Of a stretch of DNA of 64,000 bases, positions 1 through 11,089 are shown piece by piece (positions within the stretch are counted from its first letter, which is position 1; each line of letters starts with the position of its first letter). The notes below the pieces were generated by a model. It was not told the DNA's origin, ran no database searches, and saw nothing but the letters and a program-made list of their open reading frames with translations. The position numbers and the translations under genes were made by a program. Source of the DNA: Liolophura sinensis (lineage: Eukaryota > Mollusca > Polyplacophora > Chitonida > Chitonidae). The stretch spans positions 27,940,547-28,004,546 of the forward strand of contig NC_088307.1 of NCBI RefSeq assembly GCF_032854445.1, given 5' to 3'.

Positions 1-1247
1 TGTAAACAAACAGGCACCGAACTGAGCGTATTCTAGAACATTCTAAGGTAGAGGCAGACAGCAGGCCCTGAACTTAGCATATGTAAACAGTGGCAAGCTA
101 AATTTAGAAGATGACGGCAGTTGTGCACATAACAATAGACAATCTGAAAACCGTTTTACCTAGCATATTTTGCAGCCTTACACCATTACAAACGTATAAA
201 TGGTAAAAAGTAATACAACAAATGAATGCGCATGGAAATGACTGATTCCCTTTATCTATAGGTTTGCCAGTTAGAAAAGTATCTGGCTTTCCTGTAGGCT
301 ATGACATTGTGACATATGTTTGAGTTCCTAAAAACAATGCCACGAGGTTACCTGCAAGAGAAAAAAAAAAACACGTCATAATTCAAATACGGATCAGTCA
401 CAATGGCTAAGATAATAATTGTCAAGGTAACAACCAAAGCAACTCTGGAAGCGGTTAACAGACCGTTTGTGTGCACGCCGAGATAAGCTTTAATCAGCCT
501 TTGAGCTTAAAGCAACTTTTTGAGTTGCCCGAATAAAATTACAGTTGATCCGCCAGAATGAGTGTTTTTGTGACGAGGAAATCGTGGCCCCTTGGCACAT
601 ACCACAACCGATCCGTCATTGTTATCGCCTTGTGCGCCGTTGTTTCCAACATATGCACAAACTGATGATTATTTTTTTGAGTTGCCTCAGTCAAAAAAAC
701 CGCCAGATGTCGCACAGTAGATGTGCATACTTAACGGGCATCACGTGATCAAGGTGTTTCCAGGTACAACTCCAATCACACAATAAACCTAGGGTCATGC
801 AAAATGCATTTCTTTCCTTCTTTTATTGCCAGTGAAGGTGCTTTATTGTAAATTTATGAGAGCATTTAATTATGTTGATGGATTTAAAGAGAGGATATAT
901 TGCCGTAATTTAATTTGCAGAACTCAAGGGCATGTATGACATAAAAACAGATGTAAACCTCTGGGCAGGTAACTACGGACGCCGTTAAGGACATTTCACA
1001 CTAATCAAAATATGGAGAACAAAACACGTGTAGAAGACAAAACCTCAAACTCAGAATTCAGAAGGACAACGTAGCGACTTTTCTCCAAACATGTATAACT
1101 TTCAGGTTTTACTTGTACAGTGCAAAATAATTACCCGTAAAGACATGAATAGCTGTCTCGATGAAACAGAAAACGCATATGTGTGTGAGACCCTTTATAC
1201 GTATATGTGTCCAATCCATTACGCAATCCAAATCCCTTTCCGGCCGT
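1..1247. other. Unannotated AT-rich intergenic DNA
   Basis: No recognisable gene or repeat is seen. The longest open frame (67 codons at 545) has no protein-like features. A short A-run near 361 is the only simple-sequence tract. Confidence 0.6.
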
Positions 1248-1380
1248 GATTGGGAAGGTCTTCTAGCAGCCTGCGGAGGGTCGTGGGTTTCCCTGGGGCT
1301 CTGCCAGGTTTCCTCCCACCATAATGCTGGTGGCTGTCGTATAAGTGAAATAACTCAAATAAATAAATAAACAATCAATA
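1248..1380 (+). repeat. SINE family A, 3' half
   Basis: The segment matches the other copies in this window. It contains the block GGTCGTGGGTTTCCC...GGCTCTGCCAGGTTTCC, then CACCATAATGCTGG, then GTCGTATAAGTGAAATAACT, and ends in an (AAAT)n-like tail. The tRNA-like head is missing, so it is probably 5' truncated. The same core recurs at 6313, 6597, 9706, 13276, 19437 and 56484. Confidence 0.85.
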
Positions 1381-1616
1381 TCACATGCATTGCAAATGTT
1401 CATGTAGAAAACAATCCAAACAGTGGACTCTTATTTATGTTGTTTTGTTTTCTATCTAACACACCACTGCTTTCACATGATCGTGCTCGTACATGAAAAA
1501 GAAAAAAAAACATGTAATCCAAGAACACCGCAGGAGAGAGCCATGTGTTTTTAAAGACATTTGAAACCGATATCAAATCAAATAGATTTTAATGTGACAC
1601 TTTATATATGTTTATA

Positions 1617-1772
1617 ATCCACGGCCATCCGCATGCTGCTGGCAGATCTCGTTACGACAGGAGTAGATGCCAGCGTGAGCTGGACTTGAACCCACAGCGA
1701 CCGCATTGATGGGAAACCCCGGAGACTTATTTCTGCGTTAGCGCGCTTACCACTTAGCCACGGAGGACACCT
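1617..1772 (-). repeat. SINE family A, tRNA-derived head
   Basis: Read on the minus strand it starts like a tRNA gene. It has an A box TGGCTAAGTGG (complement of 1750-1760) and a B box GGGTTCAAGTCC (complement of 1682-1693). The flanks cannot pair as an acceptor stem, and the sequence continues into the SINE body (AGCTCACGCTGGCAT). It is therefore a SINE head with an RNA polymerase III promoter, not a functional tRNA. An 85-codon open frame across it is coincidental. Confidence 0.8.
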
Positions 1773-1780
1773 GATGCGGG

Positions 1781-2236
1781 TTATCAACAACCCCATGCCA
1801 TGCGCGTATAATACGAGAACGATTGTTTGTTTCTTCTCATGGAAAGCACCCTGTATCAATGGTTTGCTTCCTGTTGTGTTCTATGCATTTAAAACTTAAT
1901 AAAAAGTATAGAATGGCCAATAATCACATGTGTTTTATTTCCTCCCTTGACAGTGTTTTGATTTATTAAGGCTGCCGACACAGTAAACTCGTCACGGGCT
2001 AATGATTCGCAATGTCCTAAACAGTTACATAATGACAGTTACGATGCCATATGCCATATATTTAAATGTAATGGACGCTCAAAATGTCGTCCAGATATAT
2101 TCACTAATAGCTGCCACGTGCAATAGTCCATGTAAAATATAGCTAATTATAGCAATATGTTCAGCAGTTTGCATTATAAACTATCACACCTCTTGGATAA
2201 GGAAGTACGTTTTTATCTACAAGTACAACTACATCT
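1781..2236. other. Unannotated intergenic DNA
   Basis: AT-rich single-copy sequence between a SINE and a minisatellite; I see no gene or motif in it. Confidence 0.5.
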
Positions 2237-3020
2237 GTGTGCAGCTATACATTGTAAAGGTAAAAACTCACGTGCATGTGTGTGCAGCTATACATTGTAA
2301 AGGCGAAAACTTACGTGCATATGTGTGCAGTTATACATTGTAAAGTTGAAAACTCACTTGCACGTGTGCGCAGTTATACATTGTAAAGGTGAAAAGTCAC
2401 GTACATGTGTGTGCAGTTATACATTGTGAAGGTGAAAACTCACGTACATGTATGTGCAATTATACATTGTGGAGGTGAAAACTCAAGTGCATTTGTGTGC
2501 AGTTAAACATTGTGATGTTAAAACTCACGTGGCACGTGTGTTTAGTTATACATTGTAAAGGTGAATACTCACGGGAATTTGTGTGCAGTTATACATTGTG
2601 AAGGAAAAACGCACGTGTACGTGTGTGCAGTTATACATTGTAAAGGTGAAAACTCACGTGCATGTGTGTGCAGTTATACATTGTAGAGGAGAAACTCACG
2701 TGCACTTCTGTTCAGTTATACATTGTAAAGGTGAAACTCTCGTACATGTGTGTGTGCAGTTATACAATGTAAAGGTGAACACTCACGTACATGCGTGTGC
2801 AGTTATACATTTTGAAGGTAAAACTCGCGTGCATTTTTGTTCAGTTATACATTGTAATGGTGGAAAACTCACGTACATGTGTGTGCAGTTATACATTGTA
2901 AAGGTGAAAAGTCACGTACATGTGTGTGCAGTTATACATTGTAAAGGTGAAAACCTCACGTTCATGTGTGTGCAGTTATACATTGTAAAGGTGAAAACTC
3001 TCGTACATGTGTGTGCATGA
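2237..3020. repeat. Minisatellite, about 43-bp unit, about 18 copies
   Basis: A tandem array with consensus near TGTGCAGTTATACATTGTAA followed by AGGTGAAAACTCACGTACATGTG. Successive CAGTTATAC landmarks at 2886 and 2929 are 43 bp apart. Copies diverge by substitutions and small indels. Many units carry TCACGTG or TCACGTAC, an E-box-like core. The 145-codon open frame inside it is a by-product of the repeat. Confidence 0.95.
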
Positions 3021-3154
3021 AATATATAACATAAAATGGCGATAAAGAGAAATAATCCATGCGATGAACATATAAATGAATATACAGTACGACGTGTAAT
3101 AGTGTGCATAGACATACCAATACAATATATTCATTGCATCTAATGCAATAATTC

Positions 3155-3345
3155 TCACCATTGCGGTCGTTGTAAGTTCAAATCCTTGCCATCCACTCCG
3201 GTCGTATATGTTTTAAGGTCTGGAAGCACCGTGCGAATAATGGGTTTTCCTCCATCCAGGCTCTGCCAGGTTTTGTCCTGCCGTAACGCTGGCCGCCATG
3301 TTACAAGTAAAGTACTCTTGATTACAGTATATATTAGATAATCAA
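3155..3345 (+). repeat. Degraded SINE family A copy
   Basis: A B-box-like GTAAGTTCAAATCC near 3171 is followed by the family core in degraded form: CAGGCTCTGCCAGGTTTTGTC, CCGTAACGCTGGCCGCC, then GTTACAAGTAAAGTACTCTTG. The A-box end is not clear, so the 5' boundary is approximate. Confidence 0.7.
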
Positions 3346-3599
3346 ATAATACATAAATCTTAATTATACTCCATTTTGAGGTAAATTTCGTCTTTCATAT
3401 TTCTGTATATACTGTTGTTTTCAGAATAAAGAAAATCTCTGCATATTGCCAACGCAGGATACGGCATTTCGTATTCGTGTTGTTGACTTCGCGTGGGTCA
3501 TAGTAACGATGAAATATCTAATTTCCCTATTACAGCACAGTCAAGCTGACAATGTTAAGAAAAAATATGTCAATAAACTGGTGTTGATTGATGCCTTTA

Positions 3600-4112
3600 G
3601 GAAATTTAGCGTTCATTGTTGCCTGTACGAGATTTGGTGTTGATTGTTGCCTTTACGAGATTTGGTGTTGATTGTTGCATGTAGGAAATTTAGTGTTCAT
3701 TGTTGCCTGTACGAGGTTTGGTGTTGATTGTTGCCTGTACGAGGTTTGGTGTTGATTGTTGCATGTGCGAGATTTGGTGTTAATTGGTGCATGTGCGAGA
3801 TTTAGTGTCGATTTTTGCCCGTACGCGATTTGGTGTTAATTAATGCATGTACGAGACTTAGTGTTGAGTTTTGCATGTGCGAAATTTGGTGTTAATTGTT
3901 GCATGAACGAGATTTAGTGTTGATTTTTGCCTGTACATGATTTGGTGTTTATTGTTGCATATACGTGATTTATTGTTAATTTTTGCTTGTACGAGATTTG
4001 GTGTTGATTGTTGCGTGTACGAGAGTTGGTGTTGATTGTTGCATGTACTAGATTTCGTGTTAATTATTGCATGTACATGTACGAAATTCGGTATTGATTG
4101 TAGCGCTAGATT
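3600..4112. repeat. Minisatellite, 28-bp unit, about 17 copies
   Basis: The array is of TTTGGTGTTGATTGTTGCCT followed by GTACGAGG. Alternating words (CCTGTACGAG, CATGTGCGAG, CATGTACGAG) mark sub-variants. There are no unique spacers between units, so it is not a CRISPR array. Open frames on both strands here are repeat artefacts. Confidence 0.92.
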
Positions 4113-4389
4113 GCATGTACTATTATTTATCGTTAGGATGATCGACAAAAAAGTATCTTGCATGACGATCATGGGTGGGTGGTTGATGATGCTTGTCCTT
4201 CCATCGCTAGGACAAAATTGCTGAAGGTGCTGGTTCAGATGTAAGTCTTAGACGAACAATTTATAGATTTCTCCCGCTCTAACTGCCTGTGGGTCTATAC
4301 ACGACACTCGTGTGGCCGGGTACACAGTGTAACTGTCCTTTAAAACCATTGTTCTTCCACCAATATGATTTGCCTGCATATTTACGTGT

Positions 4390-4640
4390 AACAACATGGG
4401 GAAAGGTGGCCAGTGAATTACCAAATGTCGATGGTTTACCCCGGGCTCTCCGGCTCCATCCGCCTGTCGATGGTTTACCCCGGGCTCTCCGGCTTCCTCC
4501 GCCTGTCGATGGTTTACCCCGGGCTCTCCGGCTTCCTCCGCCTGTCGATGGTTTACCCCGGGCTCTCCGGCTTCCTCCGCCTGTTAAACTGACCTCTAAC
4601 GTATAAATGAAAAATTCAAACGTCTTTGAGTGATTACTTT
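4390..4640 (+). repeat. SINE family B copy with an internal 4 x 39-bp tandem expansion
   Basis: The segment GTCGATGGTTTACCCCGGGC followed by TCTCCGGCTTCCTCCGCCT (39 bp) is repeated four times from about 4427 to 4582. It is flanked by GGCCAGTGAATTACCAAAT on the left and GTTAAACTGACCTCTAACGT on the right, then ATAAATGAAA. The same single-copy block occurs in SINE-like copies at 6900-7046 and 22985-23180. The minisatellite therefore appears to have grown inside a SINE. Because 39 is divisible by 3, all frames stay open across the units, giving 13-residue repeats in spurious frames on both strands. Confidence 0.75.
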
Positions 4641-6312
4641 TATTCTTTGATTCGAAAGCACAATACGCGCATTTAATATTTTTAGCAGTAAAATGTACGT
4701 ATCCTGGATAAATATACGACAAGATTTGTTACAAATAAAATGATTGCAAACCCAACCGTGTTCTACTCACATCTGAAGAAATTCTGAGATAGAAAAAAAT
4801 GATATGTGTTTATTTGCTCACGTTTTCACTGGGGATATAAACGGTAATGCATGATGCAAGTTAAGTCCAGACTACAGTAAAACTTTAGGAATAATTGGAT
4901 GGCCTAGAATCCTTGACGTTATATTCCTTAATGAATAAATGATGGGTATTCAGTTTTCTCTCCACTCGGCAACTAATAAATATGGCTGCGAATAATTCCA
5001 TCTATAACTACCAGGTATGTTTGTTTGCAGATTTTGGACCGATTTCTAAACATTATATGCACCAGTATAATGTAGACGGCGTTCCATCAACGCTGATTGT
5101 ATCATTTACGCTTTTATATCCCTCTCAAGTGCTACCTGGTGTATACAACTAAACTTTCATTTATTTGAAATTCATGATATCAAGGCATCCTGTATGACAT
5201 AGCTGTTATTTGTCGCGTAGCGTATATGTTTATCTGGTACTCATCACCAGTGTTTCCTAACAAGGTGTTAGTGATTAGAGGATATCGTTTCTGATTGGTT
5301 AGTTGTTATCAACTAAGGGAATGGTGTGCTCGTATTTGTGTGTTTTAGGTCGGAATGGGGGAGTTGTGCTCACAGTTCAGTTAGCCTTGAGAATCGTCGA
5401 GGTATCGAAGGGGGTTCGCGTGGGTAGCTTACTTTTCTCTCCCCGAGTGCCCCTTTCCCTCTCCCCTTCACACCCGGGCATAATGGACCATATGCCATAG
5501 CCTGGAACGGTCACGGAAAATAGAAAGTGGAAGTTCTGTTCACCTATCGATGGGTGGTGGAGGGGGAGCAGTTTTGCCCTGTGGGCAGCCACATAACTGG
5601 CCATCGCCACACGCAGCCGACCGACCAGATATCTCACCAATTACTTGATAGAGATCATAAAGAACAATACATAATCATGTTCATCTGTCCGGCTGTATAA
5701 AGGGGTGGTGCCCAGACAATGGCGCATGACGCTCGAACATAGCGCTGGCGTCAGGCGCTCACGGCGTTTCATCACTCTAAGTAAGGGTCTTCATCACATC
5801 AAACGTTACAGAAACCAACCGAAAACGGCTAGTGCAGCGGACATGTTCTATGTTTTTACCTGATTACACCGATCCTTCGAGTTGGTAAAAACCTCTGTTA
5901 TCATGCCGCTATAGAAAGTCGCAGGAGCAGATATGCAGCATGCAGACATCAGCTCTAAATATAACCATTATCTAAATTTGGAGATGCTCTTTGTTTTACC
6001 ATTTGTTATTGTCAGAAGGCAGATGTACCATGTGACCCAGCAAATCATCGTAAATACTGTACAGGGGGTGCAGGAAATGAAAGTGAAGAGAATTTATAGG
6101 CCTACAGTTTACATCGCTAAGTGTGTGCTGTAAATTCCTTTCATAACTTAAAAATCTTTATCTTTCTGAAAAGTAAAATGATCCGAAATTTCTGTGTTAT
6201 TTAAACAATAATCAGAGAAGATCATTTAAATAAAACACAACAAAGTATATAAATGGTTTGATTTTAAAAAATGAAATACTGAATCATCGACATGAGACAT
6301 TTGCTTCTTGTC
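4641..6312. other. Unannotated intergenic DNA
   Basis: No gene is recognised. The open frames at 5303 (+) and 5377 (-) overlap each other and look like chance. The segment 5700-5780 is locally GC-rich with several GGCG/GCGC words but has no clear identity. Confidence 0.5.
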
Positions 6313-6530
6313 GCAGTATTTATTTATTTATTGAGTGATTTTATTGGTGTTCCAGGCTGTATATTTCAGTTAAATGGACAGCCAGCATTATGGTGGGGAC
6401 AAACCAGGCAGAGCCTGGGGGAAATCTCACGACCATCTGGCTGCTTGCTGATCTTCCCCATGTATACGATCGGAGAGGGGAGCAGCATGGGTTAGACTTA
6501 CGGCGAACGCATTATAATAGGCCGACGCAG
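6313..6530 (-). repeat. SINE family A copy, near full length
   Basis: It begins with the complement of the tail (TATTTATTTATTTATTGAGTG, then ATTTTATTGGTGTT). The core follows in inverse order (CAGCATTATGGTGGGGACAA, then GGCAGAGCCTGGGGG, then ACGACCATCTGGC). Beyond that is a diverged head containing GCAGCATGGGTTAGACTTAC and GAACGCATT, the degraded B-box side. Confidence 0.8.
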
Positions 6531-6596
6531 CTCGTTCAGGGCTGTCCAGTTTCCCTAACATGAAGTTTGTTGGAGATCACTTGTCCTCTAAAGTAT

Positions 6597-6865
6597 GGCC
6601 GGCGGCCTATGTGGCCTAGTGGCTAGTGAGCTAGAAAAGAATAACAGCCCAGGAGCCTCTCACCAGTTAGGTCGCTGTGAGTTCAAATCCAGCTCATGCT
6701 GGCTCTTTTTCTAGTTATACACTGTCAACATCTGCCAGCATTTCGCAGATGATCGTGCGATTTTTCCTAGTCTCCTTCTACCATAATGTTGGCCGCCGTC
6801 GTATAAGTGAAATATCCTTGAGCAAAAAGATAAATAAATAAATAAATGAATGAATGAACTACAGC
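6597..6865 (+). repeat. SINE family A, full-length copy
   Basis: This is the best-preserved copy in the window. It has an A box TGGCCTAGTGG (6612-6622), a B box GAGTTCAAATCC (6679-6690), a body with ACCATAATGTTGGCCGCCGT then CGTATAAGTGAAATATCCTTG, and a tail of AAATAAATAAATG units. It is a non-autonomous retroposon transcribed by RNA polymerase III. The (AAAT)n-like tail suggests mobilisation by a partner LINE that is not present here. Confidence 0.88.
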
Positions 6866-6899
6866 CTACACCTTGATATTGCATTCAAAACAAAATGTG

Positions 6900-7046
6900 G
6901 TTGTCACATGTGCGAAAGTTTTACAGTTCTTGCCAGTGATCGGTGGTTTACTATTGGCGCTCCGGTAGCTTCTGTAAGGGAGTATAACTGCAAATAGTTA
7001 AAATATTTCTAACAGTGGCATTAAACGTCATTCAATCAAACGAAAC
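6900..7046 (+). repeat. SINE family B, 3' portion
   Basis: The block TTGCCAGTGATCGGTGGTTTAC, then GCGCTCCGGTAGCTTCTG, then GTGGCATTAAACGTCATTCA matches the copy at 22985-23180 and the expanded copy at 4390-4640. The tail differs from family A (GGCATTAAAC...AATCAAAC). Confidence 0.65.
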
Positions 7047-7124
7047 CAATTCATCGATTGTTACACTCTTTGCACACAACGGCCACTTTAAATGACAACC
7101 AATGTTGTGATATGTTCTTCCGAT

Positions 7125-8220
7125 TTCAGGCAGTATCAAGCAGTATTTGCGGCATGCACACCACACGCATTCATCCTCTCTGGCTATTTGTGTTTGAGTG
7201 TAGTGTTTATATATCATGCGGTATTTGAGGCATGTATTCTTACACGAATTCGTCCTCTCTGGCTAATTGTGTTTGAGTGTAGTGTTTATATATCAAGCTG
7301 TATTTGCGGCATGCACTCCACACGCATTCATCCTCTCTGGCTATTTGTGTTTGAGTGTAGTGTTTATATATCATGCGGTATTTGAGGCATGTATTCTTAC
7401 ACGCATTCATCCTCTCTGGCTATTTCTGTTTGAGTGTAGTGTTTATATATCAAGCAGTATTTGCGGCATGCACTCCACACGCATTGATCCTCTCTGGCTA
7501 ATTGTGTTTGAGTGTTGTGTTTATATATCAAGCAGTATTTGCGGCATGCACTCCACACGCATTCATCCTCTCTGGCTATTTGTGTTTGAGTGTAGTGTTT
7601 ATATATCATGCGGTATTTGAGGCATGTATTCTTACACGCATTCATCCTCTCTGGCTATTTCTGTTTGAGTGTAGTGTTCATATATCAAGCAGTATTTGCG
7701 GCATGCACTCCACACGCATTCATCCTCTCTGGCTATTTGTGTTTGAGTGTAGTGTTTATATATCAAGCAGTATTTGCGGCATGCACTCCACACGCAATCA
7801 TCCTCTCTGGCTATTTCTGTTTGAGTGTAGTGTTTATATATCATGCGGTATTTGAGGCATGTATTCTTACACGAATTCGTCCTCTCTGGCTAATTGTTTT
7901 TGAGTGTAGTGTTTATATATCATGCAGTATTTGCGGCATGCACTCCACACGCATTCATCCTCTCTGGCTATTTGTGTTTGAGTGTAGTGTTTATATATCA
8001 TGCAGTATTTGAGGCATGTACTCTTACACGAATTCGTCCTCTCTGGCTATTTTTTTTTAAGTGCAGTGCCTGTATGCCTGGTAGTATATGGCCCACGGAC
8101 ATCACTCATTTTGTCCTCTCTGGACACTTGTGTTTGAGTGTTGTGTCTATATGCTTGGTAGTATTTGAACTATGCAATCCACTCGCATGCATCCTGTCTG
8201 GCTATCTGTGTGTTTCACTT
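7125..8220. repeat. Satellite-like array, 78/79-bp units in an alternating two-unit order
   Basis: About 12 units run from 7125 to about 8060, then degrade to about 8220. GGCTATTTGTG or GGCTAATTGTG landmarks fall at 7182, 7261, 7339 and 7418. Two unit types tend to alternate: type 1 has GCGGCATGCACTCCACACGC, and type 2 has GAGGCATGTATTCTTACACG. This gives a higher-order period of about 157 bp. The long open frames on both strands (up to 141 codons) come from the repeat and are not genes. Confidence 0.93.
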
Positions 8221-8329
8221 TTCCTAATGCCCTTGACAGATATTTTGTTATGTGGTTGTCCACGGAGATTTAAAAACACGTGTAACAACAGCAATCAAAC
8301 TGAAATCAAGCAGCTCTGATGGGATTTCA

Positions 8330-9700
8330 CCGAGGTGTTAAATTGCTTGACCACGTTCGCTGTCCGATTGGCCAATTCGTCACGACAGAGTGCAATGACG
8401 GACGCATTTTTGTTTTACTTCGTCGGGGAATACTTGATGTGAACCATTAGCAGACCAATGAATGCAATTATAAGTTTCTCGACCCATGTCAGCTCGCCAG
8501 ATGCTTCGAGTATGGAGTCGATCTGTAAACCCACCGAATATATAGGACCAAGAGACGAGAGGCGTTAAAAGTATCGAGCCATCTTCACGCGCGAGTAACT
8601 TTTTAAATAAATCGGACAAGAAGACCGCAAAAGATTTCTCTCAACACTTGTTTAAATCTTTCAAATTCTCAATCTGCCTTCGTTTTCTGGTCACCGGGCC
8701 TGGGCACGTAGTCGTTCTGCTCAGGGTCGGTGTGGTTGATGACGTTGAAACTTCGCTCCCCGACCGGCGGGACACAGGAGCTATTGCATCCGTTGACGGA
8801 CGGTTCATTCAGCCGGTAAATTGTTTATTGAGTTGCATTCTTCTACACTTCTTCCCCCTCCCCCGGGGCTTATTGGGCTTATCCTTCTGGTCAAAAATCT
8901 CCTTAAGGTGGACTAACAAAAGTGACAATTTCGTGTTGGAACATACTATTAAACAACAGATTGGGCGTCGATACGGTCATTGCAGGATCAACGCTGTCTG
9001 CGCTATACGGTCATTGCTCGATATTTGTGGGCAGGGCAAACACGGTTTACACAATGAATCTTGCCTATTTAAAACTGTGTTGACATCGGCGGATTTAAAT
9101 TGGAGAAAGCATGAGAATTAACTCGCGCTATTCAAGGATTTTAAGCCGTCGAGCAACTGGCGCATTTTCGCAGTGGAGTTTTTAACCGCATTGAGGACTT
9201 TATCCTGTAGCAAAGCCAGGCGCGTCCTTCTGTAGATACCGCAGAATAAACTGACTTTAGTCAAATTTAAATTTTTCTATAAATCGAATTTACTCTAAGT
9301 TCGTTTCCAATTAGCTCAGCTTCTAAGCCGCATTCATTGCCGTGAATAGGGTTATATTGAACGAGGTTAGGGACAACAGAAAAGCTTGAAATATGCTGCC
9401 CGTGTATAAAAACCAGATGTTCATCGTAAGAGGTTTAACTGTCAGTATGGGAATTCCCAAGGGAAGATATCCATACCTTTTACAGTTAAAATTCTATGAC
9501 TTTAATAATAAATAATAAATGACTTACAGTACAGAGAATAAAATCAGAGGGGCGACAACAGTGAATTAATTAGTAAATGGTCACAGGTCAAAATGATCCA
9601 AACGTATAATACGGCCTTTTGTCAGTTTACCTCTATCAGGATGTTAGGCAAGCTATTGGGTAAAAAATCATACTTTGCATTGATATTAATTGTAATTTAT
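8330..9700. other. Unannotated intergenic DNA, locally GC-richer
   Basis: It contains a 157-codon open frame (8648-9121, +). That frame has no recognisable domain, and I do not call it a gene. The stretch 8340-9240 is complex, non-repetitive sequence, in contrast to the arrays on its left and right. Confidence 0.45.
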
Positions 9701-9705
9701 TGGAT

Positions 9706-9822
9706 TTCTTTATTTATTTATTTGATTGGTGTTTTTGCCATACTCAAGAATATTTCACTTATACGACGCCGGCCAACATTGTGGTGGGAGGAAATCGGGC
9801 AGACCCCGAGGTAAAGCCAATT
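9706..9822 (-). repeat. SINE family A, 3' fragment
   Basis: The complement of the tail (TTTATTTATTTATTTGATTG, then GTGTTTTTGCCATACTCAAG) is followed by ATATTTCACTTATACGACGC, then CGGCCAACATTGTGGTGGGAG and GGGCAGACCCCGAGG. The copy lacks the tRNA-like head. Confidence 0.88.
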
Positions 9823-10044
9823 TGTTAGACGTCATTGATGTAGAATGACCACAATGCTGTGTTGGTCGTTCTGAAGGAGGAGACCCATTTACATTACTAA
9901 AGCGTTGTGATATCGCCTTCTGTATAAAGTGTTTGAAATACAACATAAAGAAAGATTACGAAATTTGTTAAATTTTAAAATTTCCTGTAATCTAATATCT
10001 TGTAAAACAATCATTGCGTCACTCGTACTTTTGCTGGCAGTGGC

Positions 10045-11085
10045 ATTTCACAAAATCTAGCAAACAGTATTATTTGAACACTTTAGTACAGAATGTAGCA
10101 AACAATATCATTTAAACACTTTAGTATAGAACGTGGCAAATAGTATTATTTGAACACTTCAGTATAGAATGTAGCAAATAGTGTTATCTGAACACTTTAG
10201 TATAGAATGTAGCAAATAGTGTCCTTTGAACACTTCAGTATAGAATGTAGCAAATAGTATCATTTGAACACTTCAGCATAGAATGTAGCAAACAGTATCA
10301 TTTGACCACTTCAGAATAAAATGTAGCAAATAGTGTCATTTGAACACCTCAATATAGAATGTAGCAAACAGTATCATTTGACCACTTCAGAATAAAATGT
10401 AGCAAATAGTGTCATTTGAACACCTCAGTATAGAATGTAGCAAACAGTATCATTTGACCACTTCAGTATAAAATGTAGCAAATAGTGTCATTTGAACACC
10501 TCAGTATAGAATGTAGCAAATAGTATCATTTGATCACTTCAGTACAGAATGCAACAAATAGTATCATTTGAACACTTCAGCATAGAATGTAGCAAATAGT
10601 ATTATTTGCAGCAAATAGTATTATTTGACCACTTCAGTATAAAATGTAGCAAATAGTGTCATTTGAACACTTCAGTATAGAATGTAGCAAATAGTATTAT
10701 TTGAACACTTCAGTATAGAATGCAACAAATAGTATCATTTGAACACTTCAGCATAGAATGTAGCAAATATTATCATTTGTAGCAAATAGTATTATTTGAC
10801 CACTTCAGTATAAAATGTAGCAAATAGTATCATTTGAAGACTTCAATATAGAATGTAGCAAATAGTATTATTTGAACACTTTAGTATAGAATGCAACAAG
10901 TAGTAACCTTTGAACATTTCAGTATAGAATGTAGCAAATATTGTCCTTTGAACACTTCAGTATAGAATGAAGCTAATAGTATTATTCGAACATTTCAATA
11001 TAGAATGCAGGAAATAGTATCAATTAAACACTTCAGTATAGAATGTAGCAAACAGTATCATTTGAACACTTCAGTATAGAACATT
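10045..11085. repeat. Minisatellite, 38-bp unit, about 27 copies
   Basis: The consensus unit is TAGAATGTAGCAAATAGTAT followed by CATTTGAACACTTCAGTA. Variants CAAACAGTATC and AAATAGTGTC, and GACCACTTCAG versus GAACACTTCAG, recur in blocks (for example 10290-10500). This suggests multi-unit duplications within the array. Two points (about 10610 and 10780) show truncated units joined to whole ones. Confidence 0.94.
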
Positions 11086-11089
11086 TTGA

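Noticed and set aside
1617-1772. Possible tRNA gene on the minus strand
   Set aside because: A and B boxes are present, but there is no matching acceptor stem and the sequence runs into a SINE body.
2583-3020. 145-codon open frame with Cys/His/Val repeats
   Set aside because: It lies wholly inside the 43-bp minisatellite and follows its period, and the opposite strand is open too.
3600-4112. Possible CRISPR-like array (28-bp repeats)
   Set aside because: Units are directly adjacent without unique spacers, and the genome is animal.
4279-4722. Proline- and glycine-rich repeat proteins on both strands
   Set aside because: They are created by a 39-bp (13-codon) tandem repeat inside a SINE.
7092-8319. 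Series of 97-141-codon open frames resembling a repeat protein
   Set aside because: They are products of the 78/79-bp satellite, open in several frames and both strands; there is no start context or domain.
8648-9121. 157-codon open frame as a gene
   Set aside because: There is no recognisable domain, splice context or codon signal that I can support.
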